Source: Cloeon dipterum (Eukaryota; Arthropoda; Insecta; Ephemeroptera; Baetidae). Taken from it: a DNA stretch of 64,000 nt. The notes under the pieces were generated by a model, which saw only the letters and a program-made list of their open reading frames with translations, was not told the DNA's origin and made no database searches. Below, one piece after another: positions 29,201 through 38,934 of this stretch. Every line of letters begins with the position of its first letter. Within the stretch, counting starts at the first letter, position 1. A program made the translations under genes and the position numbers. The stretch spans positions 32,571,681 through 32,635,680 of the forward strand of contig NC_088786.1 in NCBI RefSeq assembly GCF_949628265.1. The letters are read 5' to 3'.

Positions 29201-29523
29201 TTGATATTTACCATTTCCTGCCTGAGGATGGCAAGCTGGAGGTCGAGGGTGGAGGTCGGGGGTGGACGGGGGGCGGGCCTGCGGCCGGTGTTGACGACGC
29301 AGAGGCTCTTGGGCAGGGGCGGGAGGCCGTCGGCGGCGACGGGCACGACGACCGGCGGCGGCTCCTGGCCGACGGTGATCTCGCAGCGCGACAGACTGAC
29401 CGGCTGACCCTCGCGCAACTCCACCCAGTGTGACACCCTGGGGGCGGCCGGCGGGGGCGGCGCCTGCCGACGCACCTTGCTGGGCCGCGGCGGCACTGGC
29501 GGTGCGCACCGGCCGCGGGTCAT
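7949..29523 (-). CDS. FAM89: FAM89 / leucine repeat adapter protein (LRAP)-like
   Basis: Two coding exons, 29212-29523 (104 codons) and 7949-8119 (56 codons plus stop), join in phase 0 to 160 aa. The junction recreates the FAM89 core: LDLQLAILRQEM from exon 1, then AGLRQLDVSLLSQLCSLNQ and SIQEF from exon 2, matching the vertebrate pattern LD..LA.LRKEMVGLRQLD.SLL.QL..L..SIQ. Splice sites are standard (ATG/GTAAAT donor; ttgttgcag acceptor). The N-terminal ~75 residues are Pro-rich and poorly conserved; the C-terminus is acidic and Ser-rich (DADELPPSRPPSETSNDD). In mammals LRAP proteins act as adapters for kinases and LIMK; that role here is inference. The ATG at 29523 lies in a CpG-rich first exon. 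The 21,092-bp intron is by far the longest in the window. Confidence 0.88.
13352..13600 (-). repeat. SINE-like dispersed repeat, 3' part
   Basis: This segment is the reverse complement of about 44860-45110, with long shared runs such as gtggccgcagaggagcttgg, gcccaatgtggccatc, gtctttgattgaaacg and ggaaaggtgcgaaaaccag. The two copies are roughly 80 percent alike by eye. The plus-oriented copy at 44784 has a tRNA-like head; here the head end is missing or decayed. Confidence 0.7.
14793..14994. repeat. Foldback repeat with 65-68 nt arms
   Basis: The left arm (14793-14860, starting catgttcaatataattaaaa) is the reverse complement of the right arm (14930-14994, ending ttatattgaacatg) with few mismatches, around a 69-nt spacer. 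The spacer contains, on the minus strand, gggcgtatttgatgacgcc followed by gaaactggtcgagg. This looks like two inverted copies of one repeat end. The mobile-element class is uncertain; terminal repeats of Penelope-like elements can look like this. Confidence 0.7.
23241..23272 (+). repeat. (TC)16 microsatellite
   Basis: Perfect TC dinucleotide run of 32 bases, (GA)n on the minus strand, within the FAM89-like intron. GA tracts can bind GAGA-type factors in insects, but a plain microsatellite is the default reading. Confidence 0.95.
23640..23800 (+). mobile_element. Decayed relative of the TTAA MITE family (copy F)
   Basis: The run atgctaattaaacggtgagcactgtttccctattgaaaat matches in pattern 28620-28660, and the following gattgcgacgaga matches the conserved core of copies A-C (agatctcgacgagaggaatcgg). 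Ends are not recognisable. Confidence 0.4.
26022..26440 (+). mobile_element. TTAA MITE, copy B, 3' end lost
   Basis: Preceded by TTAA (26018-26021), it begins AGAGGAATGATACTG and aligns along its length with copy C (46751-47186) and, inverted, with copy A (3452-3883). The alignment ends at aattgttgcc (26440); the expected CAGTATCATTCC terminus is replaced by unrelated sequence. It lies in the FAM89-like intron, antisense to that gene. Confidence 0.78.
28560..28735 (+). mobile_element. Decayed relative of the TTAA MITE family (copy G)
   Basis: Contains gctaatcaagcagcgaacac, tgtctccttattaaaaat and gatagatcgcaacgagagga, which correspond in order to blocks of copies A-C and of copy F. Element ends cannot be placed. 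Confidence 0.4.
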
Positions 29524-29700
29524 CTCGAGCTCAAGAATTTTGGCTGCCGCGCACGCACTCCGTCCCGTCGGGACCGCAAAGCTACACTGACTCTCTCGCC
29601 GTGACTGCGGCTCTGAGCGAGTGAGTGAGGCTGAGAGCGCGAGGCGAGAGAGGCGCGCGCCGCCACCGCGTGCGACCTACCAGTGCACCTTGGCTCCACT
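29524..29700 (-). promoter_or_regulatory. CpG-rich 5' region of the FAM89-like gene
   Basis: A sharp rise in GC and CpG covers coding exon 1 and continues about 180 bp upstream, with gagcgagtgagtgaggctga-type GA/GT repeats. This marks the likely promoter and 5' UTR. No TATA box is evident. Confidence 0.5.
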
Positions 29701-31026
29701 TCTAGCAGAAGTGATAGTACTTAATTAACTCTCTTAGATCTGCTATTACAGATAAATTTACTTCCCAAAACTTCATTTTAAGATTTGATATTAATTTAAA
29801 AAACACGAACCACTTTCATAATAATTTAAATATCTTATATTTGTTAAGATTATGCTGAAATTGATGACATTAATTACCTTGCTTGAGCTTGACTAAATTT
29901 ACTTCCATACTTTAACTTATGAAAGCTCTGGCGTCTAGTTAATTTAAACAAATTGTCAGTTAAAATTGGAATATAATCTTCAAAAGGAAAGCCCCGTGAA
30001 TCTCTTAATTTAATAAAAAAGTACAATTTTTAAAAACATTAAAATATTTGAATTTTATTGCAAAATTTTAAATTGTGCATGGATAATTTTGTAATTTCAG
30101 GCATAACAGTTGCACACACAGAAGTTAAAATTTGCATTTTTTTTTAAAATAAGGTACTGCTGAATAAAATTTAAATATCAGCAGTAAAATGCCTTTGATA
30201 TTTAAGACACACATGAAATTTACCAGAAAAAATCCGTGCATTCGTACGCTTTCAAAGATTTCGTTAACGTTTTGGATTAAAAAAATTGATAAAATGTTTC
30301 TAGCTTGCCAAATCTTTTTAATGTGTATTTCCCATTTTTTGGAAGTGATCTCATCCAGCAGGCTAATTTTAGGTCACGTGGTCAGCCATCAGTCGCCGTG
30401 ATGACTAAGCTGCTACAGCCACGCTATAGCCACCGGTAAAAAATCGATAAATGCTTTGGGCCGTTAAGCACCATCAAGCTTCTGTTTTAAAATTTTATCA
30501 GCCGCCCCGAGCAAAGGTTCGGCTGAAGCTGGTTCAGCCAGCCGCCGCTTTTTAAATGACGCAACTGAGACATCGATGGTTCTACTTCTATGAATTCACC
30601 AAACTGATACAATTTTTTGTCTGGTGATCGTTCAGCTGTTAATTTCCACGTCTGCTTTAATATCGTTTTTGAACGAGTTTAGTTAATAATCCATAAGCTA
30701 TTTACATTTAGGTATATTATGTAGAACTTCAAGATATATTATACTCAATAATGTAATTCAACGATGTTTATATTAAAAAGACTTATTATACTCCTAGCTC
30801 AACAATAATTTCAAGATGCAAACACCTCAAACTTAAAGGAAAGTGTAGCTCGTTAGCTCTTTGGGTAGGCAAGCCCGCTGAATTTGCGAGCCGCGCAGGG
30901 TGCATAAAAGCTGCTTTATTGGAAAAAAGAGACAAGACGTAACTGTGGTGTGTTTATTATAAATTTTGAATTATTTTAGAAAAAATATTAGCCGTGAGAA
31001 ATATCAATTATAATTATCATTGCTCA
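29701..31026. other. Intergenic DNA between FAM89-like and ASM-like genes
   Basis: AT-rich, with no gene recognised. About 30340-30560 is a more GC-rich island with repeated cagccaccg/cagccgcc-type words. Near 30846 gtagctcgttagctctttgg resembles a tRNA A-box region, but I find no full tRNA fold or B box. Confidence 0.35.
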
Positions 31027-31032
31027 TTTATT
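31027..31032 (-). terminator. Poly(A) signal of the ASM-like gene
   Basis: AATAAA on the minus strand (tttatt on plus), 15 nt past the stop codon. The 3' UTR would be very short. Confidence 0.5.
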
Positions 31033-31046
31033 GATTGAATTTTAAT

Positions 31047-33307
31047 TTAAAAAGGCAGCCTGCTGCAGTCATCTGTGTTCACGGTTTTAACGATGTTGCA
31101 GACAATTTTCTGCAGACAAGCTTGGTCACAGCCTTTCTCAAGGGAGGGGTCGCCAGTTTTCACGTAGTATCTACACAAATTTAAAATTAACTGTAACCCC
31201 GATACTTATAATTAATTCCCATACCTGTAATATTGCTCTTGGAGGCTGACGTCCTGCGCCATTCTGATGGCAAGAGCGTCCAAATCCTGAGGCAGCAAAG
31301 AATTGACTCCGTAAGCTTCTTTGAAGCTGTACAAAATTTGCCAGTTGGGACTAACATCAGGCCCAGCCAGGTTGGCCTCGGTCAAATTGTAGAACCAGGT
31401 GGTGTGGTCCAGAATTTGCTATATTTAATATTTAAATTCATTTCACCAAAATGAATATAGTTAAAAACACACATAAGAAGCTCCGTCATAGGGACCATCA
31501 ACCTGGTAAATCCTGTAGTTGGAATTGTAGTTTTTGTAAGCGGTGGCACTACCTCCTGTGAAGGACAAGGTGGTGGCCCTCGAGGGCTCATCCAGGTCAT
31601 AGTAGATGCTGAAGTGGTCGTTGTGAGTGTGACCGTGGAACTGCGCCTTCACCGTATTCTGGAATCTATACGAGTCCATCAAAAAAGGTTAAAAATAATT
31701 TAATCATCATGAGCGCGAATTCATCGCACTTTGAGGCCTTATGCAATAGGTTACGCTTAAATATTATATCAAATAATGATTAAAAATACCTATCAATGAT
31801 TCTCCTGTACTCTCTGTGGCAAACGTCCCAGGCGGTGCTGCTTCCAGGTGGAATGTGTGCCATGATGTGCACCTTTTGCGCCGCTTGCTCAGACAGCAAA
31901 AGCTCCTGGGCGAGCCAAGCCCACTGGCCTGCAGGGTCAACGTTGTCGTAGGCCAGCCACCTGAGAAGAATTAAAATAATTATTCACGTGTAATAAAATT
32001 TTATTAGCAATCCCCGACCAATTATTGGTGTAGCAAAAATTGTTGTTCAGGGCGATAACCTTCAATCCAGGATTGATTTCATAAGCGTAAAAACCGCCTC
32101 TGAGGATGGAGTCGGCCGTACCTGGAAGCCACTGGCCCCAAAAGTCTGCAGCCAGTTGGAACAGCCACTCGTTTTTGAGGTTTGTAGGAACGTTCCATTC
32201 AGAAGGAGGCACCCTGTTTTAAAAAACCTCTAAAATTCACCACTAAAAATTCATATTAAAAAATACCGATTCGCTGGAACGGATTCGTGGTTGCCGAAAA
32301 TGGGCAGGATGGGCACGTTGGGGAACGCCTGTCTCAGCATGTTCATCACCAGGGTGAAGTGGTCGGTGTTGAGCTCGGCGGTTCTCTCCCAGTTGGCGTG
32401 ATCCATGACGTCCCCCGTGAACATGACGTAGGCGACATTCTAACAATTTAAATCAGCTGCTGATTTAAAAATTCAAACTAATGTCAAAATTTTTATACTG
32501 GGTGGTTTTGAGCGGCCTGGTCGAGAAGGTTTTGCAAGGCGTGGACGGGCATGTCGCAGCCGCGGTAGTCGCCCCAGTAGCCAGCGGCGGCCGAGGAATT
32601 TGGTGCCGCACCCTGGCTGGCCCTGCAGCAAGAGTAAAAGCCGCAGAGGGCATTGTTGCCTGGAGTATAGGTCGGGTCAATGTGGATGTCGGTAATTTGC
32701 AGCACCTCCATTGTCGGCTGGCCATCCTGAGTTTAAAAATTACATATAAATAATAATGTCACCAAGGGGAAATTTTGGATCTCACTATAGGCAGCTGCGG
32801 TATTTCTGGAGTCGGTTTTGGGCCCACAAAGTCGAGGTTGAGCGACCAATCGTAGCTGGGATCGGTGTTGGGGCAAAGGTCGTTGAAGAAGCACATCGCC
32901 TCCGCAGTTACAGGGGCGGCCGTGCCCAATTTCTCTCCAACCACGTAAATAATAATATCCTGTTAAAGATTTCAGAATCATTCCAAGGAAATTCATTACT
33001 TTCAATTATGTGCCACAAACCACATTCCTTTCCGCTAGTCCCTCACTTGCTGAAAGTGGTTGTTGAAAAAAATTGACGGAAATGTCTACATATTTGGCGA
33101 CAACCTCCTCCCTCGTGGCCCCAGCAACGATCAAGTCCAGCAGCCCATGCATTTGGGCTTGACAATCGGTGCAAAAATCTTTTGGCTACGAATTATTAAA
33201 ATACATACAAAATCAAGATTTAATTCAGAGTTTACCCCATCTTGCAGTCCACTTGAAGACGCAAAGAGCACAATGAAAAGTGCAGCAAACCTGATAAGAT
33301 TCATCAT
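31047..33307 (-). CDS. Asm: Acid sphingomyelinase-like phosphodiesterase
   Basis: Secreted or lysosomal zinc enzyme that hydrolyses sphingomyelin to ceramide and phosphocholine. Ten exons join in frame to 562 aa: 33236-33307, 33021-33185, 32786-32959, 32499-32726, 32267-32439, 32019-32213, 31790-31960, 31473-31665, 31225-31418, 31047-31170. Signal peptide MMNLIRFAALFIVLFASSSG, then a saposin B-like region (C29xxC32 to about residue 100), then the metallophosphatase domain with all expected metal sites: D150/H152 (TDIHID), GD222-223, NHE 263-265, H371 (AHIPPG) and GHTH 404-407. The family block AGYWGDYRGCDMP is present. A Met 11 codons upstream (33340) is possible, but the inner MM gives a cleaner signal peptide. 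The exon 2/3 junction is the least certain: it drops the Cys that would follow ERNV. Confidence 0.94.
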
Positions 33308-33412
33308 GCACCAGATGGAAATGATAATTAAACTGAGCAAGCCCCGTTTTAAATAGGTCTGGACGTGTCTGGTGATTTAATCTCAAACAATCTATCAGAT
33401 AATGATTTCAGC

Positions 33413-33418
33413 TTTATT
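33413..33418 (-). terminator. Poly(A) signal of NMD3
   Basis: Minus-strand AATAAA 45 nt past the NMD3 stop. NMD3 would end only about 80 bp upstream of the ASM-like start codon, so the two genes are tightly packed in tandem. Confidence 0.6.
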
Positions 33419-33462
33419 GTTCACGTGCATCTGATAACAATACAATAAGGGTTACAAAAAAT

Positions 33463-36400
33463 TTAATCATCCATATCATCCTCGTCTCCAACATCTGCCA
33501 TTTCAGCGTCATCCAAAACAAGATCTTCCAGCATTTCCTGCAGAGAAATTGTAGGCCGCTCGTCATCTTCATCCTCGCCTTCCTCCACAGGCGGAAGAAC
33601 GTCTTTCCTGCGATAAATATTGACGTTCTGCCTGTACTGCGGGTCACTCTCCAGGTCGTCCAAGAAATCGCCATAGTCCCTGAGGAGACAAATAATTAAC
33701 AAATCATTTCTATCATGCGAGGAAGAAGCTTACGTGTTGGTCGATTTGACGTCGTCGTGCAAATGTCGGAGCCTCCACGCGCGCTGGTGTTTGCGGGCAG
33801 TCCTGTCTCCGTAGTACTTGTAAACCAAGACAACATCAGGCACCTTATCCTCTTTCAATTTGTCGAAATTAGGGTCGTTCACGTTGCTATCGGCCAAGCA
33901 GTATCTGTAAAGACAAATTTAGCAATGCGTAAAAAAATTGTTAGCTAAGGCTGCGAATATTAAGGTTATTTTTTCCGCAACACTGAATACTTGTTGACTT
34001 TATTGGTGCAAAATTGACGGATTTAAACGGTTTTAAACAATTAACTTTAGCTAAATTTTAGATAGAAATAGCGTTTCTCCAAACAAATTTTAAAGTTTTA
34101 TTGAAAATTTCAGTTAATATGTCACTTCCTAAGTAGTGTTACACCTAATGCACAAACCTTTAAAAACAAATTGAAATTTATTAAATTTTATCCAAACCAC
34201 AATTGTCACAAAGAAAACTTGTGCGTGAAATTTCATCTCTTAACTAATGAATTAAACGCCAGTTTAAATCAAAATTATGAGAATTGTAAATTTTTTTTCT
34301 TGCATGCGATCGAGACAGACAACACACGAGTAGTTTTTAATCTTAGCCAAGAGCAAAATTTTGACAAAATTTTAAATGAAACAAGCAATAGAGCAAAAGA
34401 CTCACCCCATAACTGTGTCACCAGGGTTCAAAATTTTGCCCAGGTGAGTCTTTGTGTGGATCAGGTTGTTGTTGATGCCCAGCTCGGAACTGCGGACAAC
34501 CCAAACGTCGGCAAGCGTATGCTGGAAAAAAAAGTTAAATTGCTAATTCAGAACAAAATCGGCAATTTAATTTGGAAGCCACCTTATTGGAAATCGGTCC
34601 CTGGCCAGGGAAAGCCTGAGACTGTGAGAAGATGGGTTCGCATTCCATCACCGTGTACTGCACCAGCTGCTTTGGATTTGCAATCGCGTCGAAAGGAGTT
34701 CTCCAAAATACGTTTCCAGAAACCTCAGCAACTGAATAGAAATTATGAAGAGAATTTTGAGTGATTTGGATGAAGGTTGCTCACCTTGCGCAGTGCACGG
34801 ATCAATTAAATGAACCGCATTGGTCACCCTGGCTACCAGGCACAGTTGACTGATGCCTGCCAGCTGGTGTGACAGTTTTTTTGGAAGGCAAATCAAACTG
34901 TCCTTGGAAAGAGGCACTATCTCCACGCTACAATCATAGAAATATGGGTTTAAGGAGAAAATAATTATTTAAAAAATTCTGCATGTAGTACAAGGTTTGC
35001 AAAACCCGCATTTTCTAAACAAAAACTTTTTGCGGTTTATCTGTCATTTCTGTAAAATAACATGCATTTAAAGAGATTTTAAATATCAAATTCTGGATGG
35101 CTAAAAAATTAATTAAAAAAAAACAATCCTAGTGCCAATGACTTGAAAAATAAGTTTTTTTTATTGTCTGAATTTCTCTCGTGCACTTTAAGAGATGAAC
35201 TTTTTGGGAGTAAAAATTCAGGGAAACCGCAATTGTGTGGAATTTCCTGGCTGGTTTATAGCGCGAAAAATCAAAGGTGTATTTTAGTGCATTGAAAAAT
35301 TGGCAAACCCTTTTATAATATTTAACAATTAATTGTTTGATGGCAATTTAAATTTCTTATCATCAAGTAGATGGCATAATATACTTCTGATTTTAAGTTC
35401 AGACAGCAGACAGTTTTTGATCTGTGCCCAGTTATGCAACGCAGATGATATTGCCCAAAAATTATCATTTCTTTTCAAGATTAAACTATTCGCGGAAAAA
35501 AGAGATTAAAAGGACACCTGTAGGTCATCTTGTAATTGTAAGTGTTGCTGTGCACATCATGCGAAATGAGCTTCTTCGAGCTAGTGGTTTTAACCGGCAA
35601 CACAGCCTGCAAAAAGTCGACCATTTTTCTGGCATGCGCCTCGGATGCGTAGAAGAAATCGATCCCCTCTGTAAATGAAAATTGATACTTTGAAATAATA
35701 TGAAATTAACTCCAACACGCACCATGAATAGGTTTGATGCTGAGGGTGTTTTCATGGGCCTTGTGTTTCAAAATCAGCTGTTCCAAGTAGTAGAAGGTTT
35801 TCTTGTTCTGACACCGCTGCCTGACTTGCACCTTGCACTTCCAGTAATCCTTGGCCTCCGTGCGGTGGCAGTCCTCACACATTTGGTTGGCGATCGTGAA
35901 CTCAACGATGAAGGCCTGCTCCAGGAAAAGATTGGTCATCGCCTCGGCCTGCACGGTCAGCTTGACCTTGAGCCGCTTTGAATGCGGCTCGGTCCACACG
36001 AAGCTGGCGTCTATCAGCTTCACCCTGCTCAACCCCTTCAGCTTGGACAGGCACAGACCCAGCAGCTCCCTCGACTCCAGCACGCAGCTCACCCACTCGG
36101 ATGGAGGCTTCAAATACCTGAGGACAAAAATTAATTTATATTATTGATCTCCAATCAACTGTTAGATATTTTATTAATGTTATTTAAATTTCAAAAAACA
36201 GGTTCTTATTAGCTTTTGGATCTGAAAGTTGTCAACAAATTATGGAAAAACGATTAGATAACAACTAACTGATTAAAAGAAAAGGACGATTTTAGACAGG
36301 AGATATATCTGTATGACAATGAATGCAATTAATTATGAACCTCATAATAAATTAACAGTCAAGAACTTGCCTGTCACATCCTCTGCAGAATTGAATGGTG

Positions 36401-36613
36401 GCTTGCTTAGGGATGTCCTCAGTGATGTCCACTGTTGTCCTGAGACAGCTGACGCACATGCTAACAGAGTTTGGTTCGATCGCAACCCCACACTCGCAGC
36501 AAAGGCTGAAAGACAATAATAACGGATGATGCAGTCCATTAAAATGTTTTTCTTTGTGCATACATTTTGCCCACAGCTTGCGGATCGCTGGTCATATCGC
36601 TCATGTACTCCAT
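33463..36613 (-). CDS. Nmd3: 60S ribosomal export protein NMD3
   Basis: Adapter that carries pre-60S subunits out of the nucleus through Crm1. Nine exons join in frame to 508 aa, close to the family length: 36564-36613, 36371-36505, 35723-36117, 35518-35668, 34785-34927, 34583-34731, 34406-34521, 33734-33904, 33463-33679. The N-terminus MEYMSDMTSDPQAVGKILC opens the zinc region with four Cys pairs (CECG, MCVSC, FCRGC, MCEDC). Also conserved are FVWTEPHSKRLKVKLT, KKTFYYLEQLILK, the SHDVHSNTYNYK block, VPDVVLVYKYY and DYGDFLDDLE. The acidic, hydrophobic-spaced C-terminus (SLQEMLEDLVLDDAEM) is where the nuclear export signal lies in other species. Intron 2 uses a GC donor (AG/GCAAGT). Confidence 0.97.
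36369..36370 (-). other. Nmd3: GC-AG splice donor in NMD3 intron 2
   Basis: The only donor that joins exon 2 (…TGT GAC AG) to exon 3 (G TAT TTG AAG) in the conserved CDRYLKPP frame is AG/GCAAGT. The nearby GT (CAA/GTTCTT) would shift the frame. The flanking bases fit the known strong consensus for GC-AG introns. Confidence 0.85.
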
Positions 36614-38934
36614 GGTGAATATTTAAATAGGTAAATTATGCGCACAGTTTGCGAAATCACACACCCGATGTTCAGGAAAAAGATTGCAAACAGTCGGGAC
36701 TAAAATCCCGTTTCACGTGGTTGCGTTTATTGTTGATTTTTAGCATTGAGTGTCACACCCACCAGACCAGGCTATGCTGTGCTGCCATCTATTTTCATTT
36801 CCTTCTCTTGGCGCGAGGGGAAAATACGTAATCAGTTCGTTTAACATCTATGCTATCTGATTGTGAGCCCCTTTAGTCCAAACACAGCCGCCTTTTTCAA
36901 TCATTAATTACTGTCAGCAATTAAAATTACTTCAGATATCAATTTAGGAAATGAAATGTTATTATTCCCTATTAAGGTTTGTGTGATAGTTGGTTAAACC
37001 CAGTTTGAAAAAATGTTGTGCTTGAACTGCTTGAATAAAAACAAACATCATTATTAATTGAGCTCTTTGCCTAGTCAGTAAAAAATCAGCCGTATCAGCT
37101 TAATAAGTTGTTCCAAAATAAAATTAAAACTTTTACAATGCGGCATACTATTGGAAACAAGTGACAACATTTTTGTGAAAGAAAGTAATCAATGAATATG
37201 AATTAAAATATTTAAACATATAGCTAGATGTTTGAATAAAATATTAATTTGGCCTCCGTATTGTTTTGAGATAGAATATGTACATTAAGATAAGGGAATG
37301 ATTCAATACAGATTTAAAAATAGCTTGTTGCTGACTTTGGCTTAACCAGGGATGCCCTTTACTAGTATACCTATCGTGAAAAACTGCCGCATAAAAAAGG
37401 CTTATCTATCTACTAATTCAAATAAACATCAAACGTATCAAACTGAATTAACATTTTAGCTTACAGAGATAAGTTTGTAATTGAATTATGACTAAATTTA
37501 AAGTCATAATTATGTGTTTCCACGAGAGTTGACAAATTATTATGAGAGCTGCAATTTTTTAAAAAAATTTTAAGCTCTATCATGAATTTAGGTATGATCG
37601 TTATGGTGGTATTAAGATGTAGAAAAACTAAGTTAGCTGGTATAATTGAATGAAGTTTCTCTAGTAAATCTGGAGAAACGGGCCCCTTAGTGCTCTCAAA
37701 AATGAATATATCTCAAGTCCCAATGATGCTAAAACATTAAACTTTTAACTAGAAGATACCCATTTAGACAGTCTACAACTTTTAAATTCAAACCATATTT
37801 TTATTGAATTTTTATGAATTTCGTTAATTTTTTACTTTTAATTTTATTTGAAGTATGGAATGTAATGTTGCCCTTAAGTGTGTTCAACATGCCTAGAAAA
37901 TTTCAGAATGGTGAAACTAGCCAGGGTTGCATCTGCTTACCACCCGGTTTTCTTCACCACTCTTTAAACGGTTTTTACCACTCAATTTTTACCGATTTCT
38001 TGCGCGAGAATTGCAAGAAATAAAATTATTCCATTTTTCTTCTGAGAAAATCTAAAATTTCGGTCGGAGTGGTCAAAATTTCCTCCACAGTGCAGATATT
38101 TTCTTTTAAATTGCCATTTTGCTGCGTCAATTTCTCCAAAAAATTTTCTAGTCGAGTTTATAACCTAATAATTATAAAATTATTGAAAAATAAGGTGAAA
38201 AACATTGCCTGCAAGAAATTGGTATCAATTGAAAAAAAAACGTTTTTAACCACACCACTGCATCTTTTTTTTTAAATGCGGGCTTTTTGCAACTCTGAAA
38301 CTAGCAGTTTTTGAGACAAAAGGGTGTTTTTGAGTTAGGGTGTAAAAATAAAATAAATATTGTAACACGAGCTGTTGATTTTTACCTTCGGAACATGCGC
38401 TTTGTCTCACCCACTAGAACAATTAACATTCAATTCCACATTTTTGGCCACTTTTCCGATAATTGTGGTCTTTGTATTGGTTCGATCTGCAAGGTCTAAA
38501 CTGTCGGAGCTTTCAGAGCTTTTAAGAACTTTCAGAATATTGTGCAATCCGACCATTTAGACAACTTCAATGTTGTCAGGAACGAGATTATGAGCATAAA
38601 AATGTATAATTTATAATAATTTATAATTTTGTAACTCTTCATTTTATAAATTCCAAAATTTAGTATTACACAAAATGAATTGCTAAAGAGGCGCAAAATA
38701 AATCAAAACTCGGCGGAGAATCATTCTCAATGTTTCAAATCAACGCTTACCGTGAAAAGTCAAGTCTGCGCATCGCTTCTGTAATTTTAGTCGAGAGTCG
38801 AGCCCACCCCTTCCCGCCCTTAGGGGCGCGGAAGCGCATGCACTCTCAAAAGGACTGCCCCGCCATGGCGGAGATGAAGATGAATGAACGTATCCGCAGA
38901 AGCTGCATTTGGAGTATTGTGAGAACCTTCTGGG
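36614..38934. other. Intergenic DNA between NMD3 and dmrt93B
   Basis: AT-rich. Apart from the hAT-like element at 37922-38297 I see no gene. The two genes are divergent, so both promoters lie here. The stop codon TGA at 38920-38922 just upstream of, and in frame with, the dmrt93B ATG supports that start. Confidence 0.45.
37914..38305. mobile_element. 376-bp non-autonomous hAT-like element with 8-bp TSD
   Basis: Element 37922-38297 begins CAGGGTTGCA and ends TGCAACTCTG, giving 10-bp inverted ends with one mismatch. It is flanked by exact 8-bp direct repeats AAACTAGC at 37914-37921 and 38298-38305. Ends starting CAGGG and 8-bp duplications are typical of hAT transposons. Two short spurious frames inside show no transposase similarity, so it is a MITE mobilised in trans. 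Confidence 0.85.

Larger units (their letters stand above)
8120..29211 (-). other. 21-kb intron of the FAM89-like gene
   Basis: No nested gene is convincing. The longest open frame (minus, 15521-16105) lies in a CpG-rich block and resembles no family. The intron holds a SINE-like repeat (13352-13600), a foldback (14793-14994), a (TC)16 tract (23241-23272), a TTAA MITE (26022-26440) and older relatives near 23640-23800 and 28560-28735. Blocks richer in GC and CpG (about 12850-13350, 13850-14300, 15400-16400, 20100-21070, 25440-25870, 27000-28350) alternate with very AT-rich ones and are where enhancers would be sought. Short CA and GA tracts occur near 19470, 22567 and 14300. Confidence 0.7.

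Noticed and set aside
29117-29509. 130-codon Ala/Arg-rich minus-strand frame
   Set aside because: It is another reading frame of FAM89-like exon 1 and its intron.
30846-30905. tRNA-like stretch gtagctcgttagctc…
   Set aside because: No B box (GGTTCRANTCC) at the right distance and no cloverleaf that I can draw.
34171-34764. 197-codon plus-strand open frame
   Set aside because: It is antisense to NMD3 exons 6 and 7 and the introns around them, and has no family resemblance.
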